A DNA stretch of 64,000 bases from Gammaproteobacteria bacterium (GTDB lineage: Bacteria > Pseudomonadota > Gammaproteobacteria > Burkholderiales > Burkholderiaceae_C). The stretch lies in assembly GCA_018815325.1 (NCBI GenBank), contig JAHIYE010000019.1:1-64000 (forward strand), given 5' to 3'. This document shows positions 8,641 to 16,675 of this stretch, one piece after another; position 1 is the first letter of the stretch; every line of letters starts with the position of its first letter. Position numbers and translations under genes: made by a program. The notes beneath the pieces are model-generated. The model was not told the origin of the DNA, did no database searches, and worked only from the letters and a program-made list of their open reading frames with translations.

Positions 8641-8662
8641 TATAATTTGTATGATGACCATA
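8641..8662 (+). promoter_or_regulatory. Candidate promoter and GntR operator of the tetronate operon
   Basis: TATAAT (8641-8646) is a perfect -10 hexamer, although only a poor -35 is found at 8618. Immediately downstream, TATGAT-G-ACCATA (8650-8662) is a 13-bp palindrome with one mismatch, containing TGGTC as in many FCD-family operators. An operator here would block transcription start for the Bug receptor and downstream genes. Confidence 0.5.
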
Positions 8663-8796
8663 TAACTAAGCTTGCGCGGAGTGGATCGAAGCAACAGCCT
8701 CCATCCATGACCTCGCCACAAGTGGATCGCATGTCGACCGCGCGCAGCCAAGACAGCAGCACAGGGTCAATTTTCACAACCAACTCGGGAGAAAAC

Positions 8797-9768
8797 ATGA
8801 ATCAAACACGTCGCCAACTACTCCAGACCGCAGGTGCCATGGCACTGACAGGTCCGTCACTCGCGCTGGCACAGGGCTGGCCAGCAAAACCGATCCGTCT
8901 GGTCGTGCCCTTTCCGCCCGGGGGACTGATTGACAACATGGCGCGTTTGATTGGCCCTCGTCTGGCCCAGGAGTTGGGGCAAGCGGTGGTGATTGATAAC
9001 AAGCCGGGTGCAGGTGGCAATATCGGGGCGGCCGAAGTGGCTCGCGCGGCACCCGATGGTTACACCTTGTTGATGGCTTCGCCGCCCTTGACCATCAGCC
9101 CTGCTCTTTATGCGAGCCTGCCGTACAAACCAGAGCAGATCAATCCCGTCGCCCTGATGGGTCAAGTACCCAATGTGTTGTTGGTCAACCCCAAAAGCGG
9201 TATCAACTCGGTAGATGACCTGCTGGCAAGAGCCAGGAAGGCACCTGGCGTGCTGAACTATGCATCCAACGGAAATGGAACCTCGCTGCACCTCAGTGCA
9301 GAACTGTTCAAAAGCACGACAGGTGTATTCATCACGCATATCCCATATCGGGGTGCGGCGGCAGCTGTCACGGGCTTGATTTCGGGGGAAGTGGAGATGA
9401 TGTTTGAAAATCTTCCTTCAGCACTAGGCCAGATCCAGGGCGGCAATGTGAGGGCACTGGCCGTTACGACAAGAAAAAGAAGCCCAACGCTGCCCAATGT
9501 GCCGACCTTGATGGAGTTGGGAATGAAAGAGTTTGAAGTCAGCGCCTGGTTTGGCATGGCGGGCCCTGCGGGTATGGAGGCATCGGCTGTCGCACGTCTG
9601 GAGCAAATTCTTGAAAAAATCAGCAAGGAGCCGGAAATTGCCAATGCCATGGCGTCACGTGGGGCGGAGCCCAGCTTCATGGCATCTGCCAGGATGCGTG
9701 AGTTCATGGCCGCAGATGCAGCCAAATGGAAGCGCGTGTCGTCCTATGCCAAGATCACGCTCGGTTGA
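8797..9768 (+). CDS. Bug-family periplasmic substrate-binding protein (TTT type)
   Basis: A 323-aa receptor of the tripartite tricarboxylate transporter family. An N-terminal export signal (residues 1-26, TRRQLLQTAGAMALTG, ending ALAQ) contains a twin arginine and may use the Tat or Sec route. The mature part begins WPAKPIRLVVPFPPGG, the Bug hallmark, followed by VIDNKPGAGGNIGAAEVARA and HIPYRGAAAAVTGLISGEV. The ATG follows GGGAGA; the longer upstream frame is non-homologous. No TctA/TctB membrane genes are nearby, which is common for Bug proteins. Its position ahead of ltnD suggests it binds a sugar acid; it may sense rather than transport. Confidence 0.9.
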   Translation: MNQTRRQLLQTAGAMALTGPSLALAQGWPAKPIRLVVPFPPGGLIDNMARLIGPRLAQELGQAVVIDNKPGAGGNIGAAEVARAAPDGYTLLMASPPLTISPALYASLPYKPEQINPVALMGQVPNVLLVNPKSGINSVDDLLARARKAPGVLNYASNGNGTSLHLSAELFKSTTGVFITHIPYRGAAAAVTGLISGEVEMMFENLPSALGQIQGGNVRALAVTTRKRSPTLPNVPTLMELGMKEFEVSAWFGMAGPAGMEASAVARLEQILEKISKEPEIANAMASRGAEPSFMASARMREFMAADAAKWKRVSSYAKITLG

Positions 9769-9783
9769 TCGGAGTACTGAATC

Positions 9784-10677
9784 ATGAAAACGGTCGGCAT
9801 GATTGGATTGGGCGCCATGGGGGGCGGTATGGCAAAGTCGCTGCGGCGGGCTGGCCATGCGCCCTACGTGTATGACCTGCGGCTCCATGTAGCGCAAGCC
9901 TTTGCGCAGGAGGGGGGTGTGGCATGTGCCACGCCAGCCGAGGTGGGGGCGGCCTCGGATGTGGTGGTCTCAGTTGTTGTCAATGCTGCCCAGACCGAAA
10001 GCGTGTTGTTTGGGGAAAACGGCTGTGCTGGCAGCATGAAACCGGGCAGCGTTTTCGTGATGTGTTCCACCGTGGATCCGAACTGGTCGGTTGCACTCGA
10101 AGCGCGTCTGGCAAAGCAGGGCATCCTGTACCTGGATGCGCCGATTTCAGGCGGTGCTGCCAAGGCCGCCAGCGGTGAGATGACCATGATGACAGCGGGA
10201 AGCCCACAAGCCTATGCGGCATGCGAGTCATTGCTGAACGCCATGGCGGCCAAGGTCTACAAACTGGGCGATTCTGCCGGTGCGGGCAGCAAGGTCAAGA
10301 TCATCAACCAGTTGCTGGCTGGGGTGCACATTGCCGCTGCCGCAGAGGCCATGGCGTTGGGACTGCGAGAAGGTGTTGACCCGGCCGCGTTATACGAGGT
10401 CATCACGCACAGTGCAGGCAACAGCTGGATGTTCGAGAACCGCATGGCGCATGTGCTGGCGGCAGACTACACGCCGCTGTCGGCGGTGGACATATTCGTG
10501 AAAGACCTGGGACTGGTGCTCGACATGGCGCGCGCGAGCAAGTTCCCCTTGCCACTCTCATCCACCGCGCACCAGATGTTCATGCAGGCATCCACGGCGG
10601 GTTTTGCGAAGGAGGACGACAGCGCTGTCATCAAGATATTCCCGGGTATCACCCTGCCAGGCAGCGACAAGTCATGA
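9784..10677 (+). CDS. ltnD: L-threonate dehydrogenase LtnD-like (beta-hydroxyacid dehydrogenase)
   Basis: A 297-aa NAD(P)-dependent enzyme of the 3-hydroxyisobutyrate dehydrogenase superfamily. The Rossmann motif GLGAMGGGM lies at residues 8-16, the substrate-binding signature DAPISGGAAKA near 119, and the catalytic Lys in GSKVKIINQLL near 172. In tetronate pathways LtnD oxidises the C2 hydroxyl of a four-carbon sugar acid to 2-oxo-tetronate. The neighbouring otnK, otnC and otnI make that role much more likely than tartronate semialdehyde reductase. Its stop overlaps otnK by 4 bp. Confidence 0.88.
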   Translation: MKTVGMIGLGAMGGGMAKSLRRAGHAPYVYDLRLHVAQAFAQEGGVACATPAEVGAASDVVVSVVVNAAQTESVLFGENGCAGSMKPGSVFVMCSTVDPNWSVALEARLAKQGILYLDAPISGGAAKAASGEMTMMTAGSPQAYAACESLLNAMAAKVYKLGDSAGAGSKVKIINQLLAGVHIAAAAEAMALGLREGVDPAALYEVITHSAGNSWMFENRMAHVLAADYTPLSAVDIFVKDLGLVLDMARASKFPLPLSSTAHQMFMQASTAGFAKEDDSAVIKIFPGITLPGSDKS

Positions 10678-11966
10678 CCGGCATCAAGCTGGGCTGCATA
10701 GCCGACGACTTCACGGGCGCCACCGACCTGGCCAATAACCTCGTGCGTGCCGGCATGCGGGTGGTGCAGGTAATTGGTGTGCCATCAGAGGGACAAGGGC
10801 TGGACACCGAAGTGGATGCGGTAGTGGTGGCGCTCAAGTCTCGCACCATCCCCCCGGCCCAGGCTATCGAGCAATCGTTGCAGGCAATGGCCTGGCTGCG
10901 TGGGCAGGGAGCACAGCAGGTCTACTTCAAGTACTGTTCTACCTTTGACAGCATCTACAGCGGCGAAGTACGGGGCAATATTGGCGCGGTCACGGAGGCG
11001 CTGATGGATGCGCTGGGAACAGACTTCACGATCGCCACGCCGGCATTTCCAGACAACAAGCGAACGGTTTTCAAGGGCTATCTGTTTGTCGGCGATGTGC
11101 TGCTCAATGAATCGGGCATGGAAAACCATCCGCTCACACCAATGCGTGACGCCAACCTGATCCGCGTGATGCAGGCGCAGAGCAAGCGCAAGGTGGGCCT
11201 GATCGACTACGCCAGAGTGGCTCGGGGCGAGACAGCGGTGCGCGAAAGCATCGCGCAACTCAAGTCTGAGGGTAGGGGCATTGCCATCGTCGATGCCGTG
11301 TCCAACGAAGACCTCATGCGTCTGGGGCCGGCATTGGCAGACATGCCGCTGATAACAGCGGGTTCGGGCGTGGCCATTGGCCTGCCGCAAAACTTTGGCA
11401 TTCAGCCCTCTGCTGCTGCCAGCGCGTTGCCTGCTCCAGCGGGTTGGCAGGCCATCGTGTCGGGCAGTTGTTCGCTGGCCACCAACCGGCAGGTAGTGCA
11501 TTTCAAGAGCGCCGGCCACCCAGCCATGGCACTTGACCCGCTGCGCATCGCCCGCCAGCAAGCCACCGGCGCTGATGTGGTGGCCGAAGTGCTGGCGTGG
11601 GCACAGCCGCTGTTGCAAGACGGGCCGGTGCTGGTGTACTCGACGGCAGATGCGAGCGCTGTTAAAGCCAGTCAATCGCAGTTGGGAGTGGAGGAGGCGG
11701 GCGCACTGATGGAGCGAACGCTGGCAGCCATTGCACGTGGTCTGGTGGGCTTGGGCGTGCGTCAGCTCATCGTGGCCGGCGGTGAAACCTCGGGCGCCTG
11801 CGTGCAGGCGCTGGACATCAGGCAGATGAAGATAGGTCCGCAGATTGACCCGGGCGTGCCCTGGTGCCATGCGCAGACAGCGGTATCAGGTATCCACCTC
11901 ACATTGAAGTCCGGCAACTTTGGTACCGATGATTTCTTCAGCAAAGCCTTTACGATGCTCGCATGA
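10674..11966 (+). CDS. otnK: 3-oxo-tetronate kinase OtnK (DUF1537 family)
   Basis: A 430-aa two-domain kinase. The N-terminal sugar-acid-binding domain (about residues 1-230) begins LGCIADDFTGATDLANNLVR, the family signature. The C-terminal nucleotide-binding domain (about 255-425) has VSGSCSLATNRQV and the glycine-rich VAGGETSGACVQAL. The family (formerly DUF1537) phosphorylates 3-oxo-tetronate at C4 in threonate/erythronate catabolism. Overlaps with ltnD and otnC (ATGA at both ends) show a tightly coupled operon. Confidence 0.92.
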   Translation: MTGIKLGCIADDFTGATDLANNLVRAGMRVVQVIGVPSEGQGLDTEVDAVVVALKSRTIPPAQAIEQSLQAMAWLRGQGAQQVYFKYCSTFDSIYSGEVRGNIGAVTEALMDALGTDFTIATPAFPDNKRTVFKGYLFVGDVLLNESGMENHPLTPMRDANLIRVMQAQSKRKVGLIDYARVARGETAVRESIAQLKSEGRGIAIVDAVSNEDLMRLGPALADMPLITAGSGVAIGLPQNFGIQPSAAASALPAPAGWQAIVSGSCSLATNRQVVHFKSAGHPAMALDPLRIARQQATGADVVAEVLAWAQPLLQDGPVLVYSTADASAVKASQSQLGVEEAGALMERTLAAIARGLVGLGVRQLIVAGGETSGACVQALDIRQMKIGPQIDPGVPWCHAQTAVSGIHLTLKSGNFGTDDFFSKAFTMLA

Positions 11967-12658
11967 TCAAACCGCAGACTGTCCTGACCGAAAACCAGGC
12001 TCGCGAGGAAATCTGTCGCGTTGGCAAAAGCCTCTTCGAGCGCGGCTACGTGCATGCCACGGCGGGCAATATCAGCGTGCGGCTCGACGCGTCAGCAGGC
12101 GGGGGCTACCTGATCACGCCCACCGACGCCTGTCTGGGCCGGCTCGACCCGGCACGACTGGCCAGGCTCGATGACAAGCTGCAACAAACCAGTGGCGATA
12201 TTGCTAGTAAAACAATAGCGCTCCACGTACGAATATACAGGGCTGCAAGCCAATTTGATACTCAAACTCGGTGCATCATCCATACCCACAGCACCTATTG
12301 TGTGGCCCTGAGCCTCCAAGCCGGCCCGGTCGAGTTGCTGCCGGCCCTCACCCCGTATTTCGTGATGAAGGTCGGCCACGTGCCGCTGATTCCCTACCAT
12401 CGCCCAGGCGATCCAGAGGCCGCTGACAAGGTGGCGCAAACGATTGCCCACTATGGGCAACAGGGCACACCCATCCGTGCCGTGATGCTGGAGCGTCTGG
12501 GTCCCAATGTCTGGCACGATTCTCCCGCTGCCGCCATGGCCACGCTGGAAGAACTGGAAGAAACGGCGAAGCTGTGGTTTCTGAGCGAGCCCAGGCCTGA
12601 TGCACTGAGCGAAGCGCAAATCAGGGAATTGCAGCAGACCTTTGGTGCGCGCTGGTAG
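11963..12658 (+). CDS. otnC: 3-oxo-tetronate 4-phosphate decarboxylase OtnC (class II aldolase family)
   Basis: A 231-aa class II aldolase/adducin-fold enzyme that would decarboxylate 3-oxo-tetronate 4-phosphate to DHAP. Family motifs include [11 protein letters not shown] (residues about 33-43), the zinc ligands in IHTHSTY, and a third His region near IPYHRPG. It overlaps otnK by 4 bp. Residues about 80-104 are odd: the DNA there is AT-rich, uses rare codons (ATA twice, ACA, GTA, CGA, AGG) and coincides with a copy of the 43-bp repeat. The segment between SGD and HTHST is about four residues longer than I recall for relatives. Reading frame and active-site motifs are intact, so it is probably functional. 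Confidence 0.88.
   Translation: MIKPQTVLTENQAREEICRVGKSLFERGYVHATAGNISVRLDASAGGGYLITPTDACLGRLDPARLARLDDKLQQTSGDIASKTIALHVRIYRAASQFDTQTRCIIHTHSTYCVALSLQAGPVELLPALTPYFVMKVGHVPLIPYHRPGDPEAADKVAQTIAHYGQQGTPIRAVMLERLGPNVWHDSPAAAMATLEELEETAKLWFLSEPRPDALSEAQIRELQQTFGARW
12215..12257 (-). repeat. 43-bp repeat copy inside otnC
   Basis: The segment starts ATAGC and ends AGCCAATTTG with the same 43-bp length and spacing as the repeat copies at 22726 and (reversed) 39192. It shares the ATAGC start, the central GGGCT and the ATTTG end. It is translated in frame as part of OtnC. Confidence 0.6.
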
Positions 12659-12714
12659 GCTTGTGGACATCACTGCGCTCGCAGCAAACAGACCCTCACC
12701 TATCTGATTCGAAC

Positions 12715-13539
12715 ATGCAGAAATTTGCCGCCAACCTCACAATGATGTACACCGAGCTGCCGTTTCTGCAGCGCTTTGAAGCGGCTGCAGGGGATGGCTT
12801 CAAGGCGGTGGAGTTTGCGTTCCCCTATGCCTGGCCCAAAGAAGAACTGCTTGATGGTCTCAAGGCCCATCATTTGCAGCTGGTGCTGTTCAATGCACCT
12901 CCTGGCGGCATGGATGCAGAAGGGATTGCGCAGGCCGTCGAGGCGGGCGACAAGGGCACGGCCTGTATCCCGGGGCGTGAGCGCGAGTTTCGTGCGGGGG
13001 TGGCCCTTGCAATTGACTTTGCGCTGGCCTTGAACTGCCCCCGGATCCACCTGATGGCCGGGATCGTGCCCAGGGGGGCAGACCCGATCCAGGTACGTGC
13101 CACCTATGTCAACAACCTGCGCTGGGCCAGCATCAAGGCGGCTCAGGCAGGACGTGATGTGCTGATCGAGCCCATCAACACGCGTGATATTCCCGGCTTC
13201 TACCTGAACAGGCAGGATCATGCGCACGAGATTCTGGCCGAAGTGGGCTCGCCCAACCTCAAGGTGCAGATGGATCTCTACCACTGCCAGATCGTCGAGG
13301 GCGATGTGGCCATGAAGCTGCGCAAATACCTGCCCACCGGCAAAGTTGGGCACATTCAGATTGCCGGCGTGCCCCAGCGCCATGAACCGGATGTTGGCGA
13401 ACTCCATTACCCGTATCTTTTCTCGGTGCTCGATGAGCTGGGCTATGAGGGCTGGGTCGGCTGCGAATACCGGCCGCAACGAGGCGGCCAGATGGGTGGC
13501 ACCAGCAGCGGGTTGGGCTGGCTCAGGCCCTACCTGTAA
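12715..13539 (+). CDS. otnI: 2-oxo-tetronate isomerase OtnI (hydroxypyruvate isomerase family)
   Basis: A 274-aa TIM-barrel sugar isomerase (xylose isomerase-like, AP endonuclease 2 fold). Motifs are [18 protein letters not shown] at the start, [12 protein letters not shown], the metal-binding Glu in [22 protein letters not shown], and VGCEYRP at the end. In the pathway it converts 2-oxo- to 3-oxo-tetronate between LtnD and OtnK. The start was taken at ATG 12715; an earlier TTG at 12661 gives non-homologous residues. It ends the operon and faces dctM tail to tail with 18 bp between. Confidence 0.88.
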   Translation: MQKFAANLTMMYTELPFLQRFEAAAGDGFKAVEFAFPYAWPKEELLDGLKAHHLQLVLFNAPPGGMDAEGIAQAVEAGDKGTACIPGREREFRAGVALAIDFALALNCPRIHLMAGIVPRGADPIQVRATYVNNLRWASIKAAQAGRDVLIEPINTRDIPGFYLNRQDHAHEILAEVGSPNLKVQMDLYHCQIVEGDVAMKLRKYLPTGKVGHIQIAGVPQRHEPDVGELHYPYLFSVLDELGYEGWVGCEYRPQRGGQMGGTSSGLGWLRPYL

Positions 13540-13557
13540 GCCTTTCAGTCGAGGCAG

Positions 13558-14859
13558 TCAGCTGCCGGTGACATAGCCCATGCTTTGCGGCAGCCACAGC
13601 ACGATCTGTGGAAACAGCGTGATCAGCAGCAGCGAAACGATCAGCAGCACGGTGAAGGGCAAGCCCTCGCGCACCATGTCTTTCAGTCCGATGCCGGTGA
13701 GCGCATTGGTGACGAACAGCAGCATGCCGAAGGGTGGCGTGATGAGTCCGATCATCATGTTGACCACCACCACCACGCCAAAGTGCACCAGGTCAATGCC
13801 CAGCAGTTTGGCGGCGGGGATCAGCATGGGTACGAACACCAGCAGCATCACCGAGACGTCGAGAAAACAGCCGAGCACCAGAAAGACGGCATTGACCAGC
13901 AGCAGAAACTCGATTTGTCCGAGCTGCAGGCTGCTCACCCATTGGGCCAGCTGGGCGGGTACACCTTCGGCCGCGAACGCGTAGTTGAGCAAATAGGCCG
14001 AAGCGATGATCATGGTGATCACGCTGCTTGAGCGCAGCGACTCCAGCGTCACGGCGAACAGAGTTTTGGGATTGAAGGCGCGGTAGACCACGCCTGCCAG
14101 CAGCAAGGCATGGAAGGCCGCTACTGCGGCCGCCTCGGTCGGCGTGAAGGCGCCCGTGTAAATGCCGGTGAGCAGCACCACCGGCAAGGTCAGGGGCAGC
14201 AGGCCACGCAACAGGATGCCGGGGACCTCACGGGCAGGAATCGGATCGTCCTTGGGCATGTTGCGCCGCACGGCGATGAAGTGCACGCCAGCCATCAGCA
14301 GTAGCGCCATCAACAGGCCGGGCAGGACACCGCCAAGAAACAGTGCGCCGACCGAAGTGCCGGAAACGAGCGCGTAGATCACCATGGGGATGGAGGGCGG
14401 GATGATGGGTCCGATGGTGGCACTGGCCACCACCACGGCGCCGGCAAAGCCCGGGCTGTAGCCGGGCTTCTTGAGCATCTGCTTGATGGTGACGAGGCCA
14501 GGCCCTGCCGCATCGGCAATGGCGCTGCCGCTCATGCCGGAGAAGATCACGCTGACGACGACGTTCACCTGTGCCAGACCTCCGCGCATGCGGCCCACCA
14601 GCACACGCGAGAGCTCGAACAGGCGCTCGCTGATGGTGCCCGCGTTCATGAGGTTGGCCGCAAAGATGAACAGTGGCACAGCCAGCAGCACATAGCTGTT
14701 GTACAGGCCGTTGAGAATCTGCTCGGCTGCCAGCCCCAGGTCCTGGCCCTTGACCACGAGATAGGCAATGCCACTGGCCAGCATGGCAAAGGCAATCGGT
14801 GCGCGCAGGAGCATGCCTGCCGCAAGCACCAGCAGCAAGGTGATGAGCGCAGGACTCAA
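13558..14859 (-). CDS. dctM: TRAP transporter large permease DctM
   Basis: A 433-aa inner-membrane protein of the TRAP large-subunit family with about twelve hydrophobic helices. Family signatures include MSGSAIADAAGPG and PIIPPSIPMVIYA, and the GLITPPFGMLLF near the end. I place the start at a TTG that overlaps the dctQ stop (TTGA), giving MSPALITLLLVLAAG; the longer open frame to 15165 runs over dctQ and is spurious. It would move substrate with sodium coupling together with DctQ and DctP. Convergence with the tetronate operon suggests sugar-acid uptake, which is inference. Confidence 0.92.
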   Translation of the reverse strand: MSPALITLLLVLAAGMLLRAPIAFAMLASGIAYLVVKGQDLGLAAEQILNGLYNSYVLLAVPLFIFAANLMNAGTISERLFELSRVLVGRMRGGLAQVNVVVSVIFSGMSGSAIADAAGPGLVTIKQMLKKPGYSPGFAGAVVVASATIGPIIPPSIPMVIYALVSGTSVGALFLGGVLPGLLMALLLMAGVHFIAVRRNMPKDDPIPAREVPGILLRGLLPLTLPVVLLTGIYTGAFTPTEAAAVAAFHALLLAGVVYRAFNPKTLFAVTLESLRSSSVITMIIASAYLLNYAFAAEGVPAQLAQWVSSLQLGQIEFLLLVNAVFLVLGCFLDVSVMLLVFVPMLIPAAKLLGIDLVHFGVVVVVNMMIGLITPPFGMLLFVTNALTGIGLKDMVREGLPFTVLLIVSLLLITLFPQIVLWLPQSMGYVTGS

Positions 14860-15326
14860 AGCCGTTGCTCCCAGTGCTTCCCGAGAAGCTGATAGATGCG
14901 CATGGCATAGCGCACGACCAGCGCCAGCATCAGCAGCGCAAACGGCGCAAACACCCAGTGCAGCGGCAGGCTCAGCACGGGCGTGGATTCGCGGCGCATG
15001 AACTGGATGTAGTCCAGCGTGCCGGGCAGGGCCCAAGCCGCCAGGCCACCCACCAGCACACAGGCCAGCAGTGCCATGCCACGCCTGACCCGCACGGAGC
15101 TGCCTTGGTAGAGGAGGTCGAAGGCCACATGCTCGCGATCCCTGCACACGACGGCCGCGCCCCACAGCACGGCCCAGATGTAGAGGATCACGGCGGCTTC
15201 GTCGGTCCAGGCCAACGGCCTGTCAAAGGCAAACCGTGCGGTCACCTGCACCACAAACGCCAGAAAAAAAAGCACGAACAGGAGCACGCCAAACGCGTTG
15301 GCCGCGCGTTGCAAAAAATCACGCAT
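14856..15326 (-). CDS. dctQ: TRAP transporter small permease DctQ
   Basis: A 156-aa membrane protein with four hydrophobic helices. The family signature is ARFAFDRPLAWTDEAAVIL (residues about 31-49). It pairs with DctM in the membrane. It lies 2 bp from dctP and overlaps dctM by 4 bp, forming one dctPQM operon. Confidence 0.92.
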   Translation of the reverse strand: MRDFLQRAANAFGVLLFVLFFLAFVVQVTARFAFDRPLAWTDEAAVILYIWAVLWGAAVVCRDREHVAFDLLYQGSSVRVRRGMALLACVLVGGLAAWALPGTLDYIQFMRRESTPVLSLPLHWVFAPFALLMLALVVRYAMRIYQLLGKHWEQRL

Positions 15327-15328
15327 GG

Positions 15329-16339
15329 CTAGCGGGTGTTGTTGATGCGCTCCAGCAGACCTGCGGGCCAGGTCTTGGCGTAGTCGGATTGCAGGTAGGC
15401 GGATTGCACCGTCTTGCGGAAAGCATCCACATCAGGCGTGGTCACGCTCAGACCTTCCTGCTTGAAGAAGGCCACGAGTTGTTGTTCGTCGCGGATGCGG
15501 TTCTCGTTGTTGAAGTTGGCGGCAGCCATGGCGGCACTCTTGAGCTGGACTTTCTGCTCGGCGCCAAGGTTGTTCCAGAGCTTGTTTGAGACACAGATGA
15601 ACAGGCCATCCACGAGGTGGCTGGTCAGCGTGATCTGCCTGGTGACTTCATAGAACTTGGCGCTACGCACGGTGGGCAATGGATTGTCCTGCCCATCGAT
15701 GGTGCCGGTCTTCAGCCCCAGGTAGACTTCGCCGAAGGCCAGCGGCGTGGGGGTGGCGCCCAGCGCTTCGCCGAGAAACAGCCACTCCTTGCTGCCCGGC
15801 ATGCGCAGCTTGACGCCCTTGAGATCGGCAGGTGTCTTCACGTTGCGGACCTCGCGCAGATTCAGTTGCCGCGTGCCGTAGTAGATGGGCGCGAGCACCG
15901 TGACATCCATCTTCTCGCTGACCTGGCGGAACAGTTCGGTGCCGATGGGGCCGTTGAAGACCTTCATCAAATGATCGGGGTCGCGGATCACATAGCCCGC
16001 GGTGAAGATGGAGAACGCCGGCACGATCTTGGCGATGTCGAAGGCCGACAGCGTTGACATCTCCAGGTTGCCGCGCGCCATGGCCACGGGCTCTGCACCT
16101 TGCTTGAACAGCGACGCATTCAGGTGAATTTGGGTGTCGAACTGACCGGCAGCGGTCTTATCGAGCTGCTCCTTGAGCACGGTCCACATCCGGGCATGCC
16201 AGTCATCGGGAACAGCGGGGGTCGAGATGCGCAGGGTTTGGCGGCTCTGGGCCAGAGTGTTGAGGGCTGGCAAACCAGCCGCCAATGCAGTGACCAGCAG
16301 GTGCCGGCGGTAGAGCAGGGGGGAGACTTTGAGGGACAT
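15329..16339 (-). CDS. dctP: TRAP transporter periplasmic binding protein DctP
   Basis: A 336-aa exported receptor with a signal peptide (residues about 1-31, hydrophobic LLVTALAAGLPALN then LAQ). The mature protein has the DctP-family segment KTPADLKGVKLRMPGSKEWL, in which the conserved Arg contacts the substrate carboxylate. Next comes GEVYLGLKTGTIDGQDNPL, the typical strand-swap region. A carboxylate ligand is expected; the context points to a tetronate or related sugar acid. Confidence 0.92.
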   Translation of the reverse strand: MSLKVSPLLYRRHLLVTALAAGLPALNTLAQSRQTLRISTPAVPDDWHARMWTVLKEQLDKTAAGQFDTQIHLNASLFKQGAEPVAMARGNLEMSTLSAFDIAKIVPAFSIFTAGYVIRDPDHLMKVFNGPIGTELFRQVSEKMDVTVLAPIYYGTRQLNLREVRNVKTPADLKGVKLRMPGSKEWLFLGEALGATPTPLAFGEVYLGLKTGTIDGQDNPLPTVRSAKFYEVTRQITLTSHLVDGLFICVSNKLWNNLGAEQKVQLKSAAMAAANFNNENRIRDEQQLVAFFKQEGLSVTTPDVDAFRKTVQSAYLQSDYAKTWPAGLLERINNTR

Positions 16340-16675
16340 AGCGCTTTAGTTGTTGGGTTATTGGCCGAAGGATAAGGAAGCGGGCATGCACTCAGCAGAG
16401 TGGTGTGCCGGTATTGGCTGGCGACACAGCCTCTAATGTACTGAATGCATTTGGCTGCAGCACGGCTCTAAGGGTAATTCCGGTGGGCTGCCTGTACAGC
16501 ACGGGTATCGTGGGCAGTTAGGGGTATTTGCAGGCATGCCGAAGAGGTCAGTTCAGGACGGGTGCCAAGCCCCTGCGTGCATTTGTAGGCGAATGCCTAC
16601 TTGAAGCATGCAAGCCCCGAATACCGCAAAATGGTTCAGTTTTCAGTGTGTTGAATGGATACAGGAGCGAAGAGA
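16340..16675. other. Divergent intergenic region dctP / chemoreceptor
   Basis: About 336 bp without a gene; it must hold both divergent promoters. Visible structures are a hairpin GTAGGC-GAAT-GCCTAC (16585-16600) and a direct repeat of GGCTGC followed by CAGCACGG at 16453 and 16486. No convincing -35/-10 pair or flagellar sigma-28 promoter was found. Confidence 0.4.

Noticed and set aside
13558-15165. 535-aa open frame for the TRAP large permease
   Set aside because: The first about 100 residues are GC-rich read-through across dctQ in another frame; homology begins at the TTG overlapping the dctQ stop.
16203-16391. Small minus-strand frame upstream of dctP
   Set aside because: It overlaps the dctP signal-peptide region in a different frame and has no start signals.
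16530-16560. Possible sigma-28 promoter for the chemoreceptor (GCCGAAGA)
   Set aside because: Two mismatches in the -10 and a poor -35; too weak to list as a promoter.
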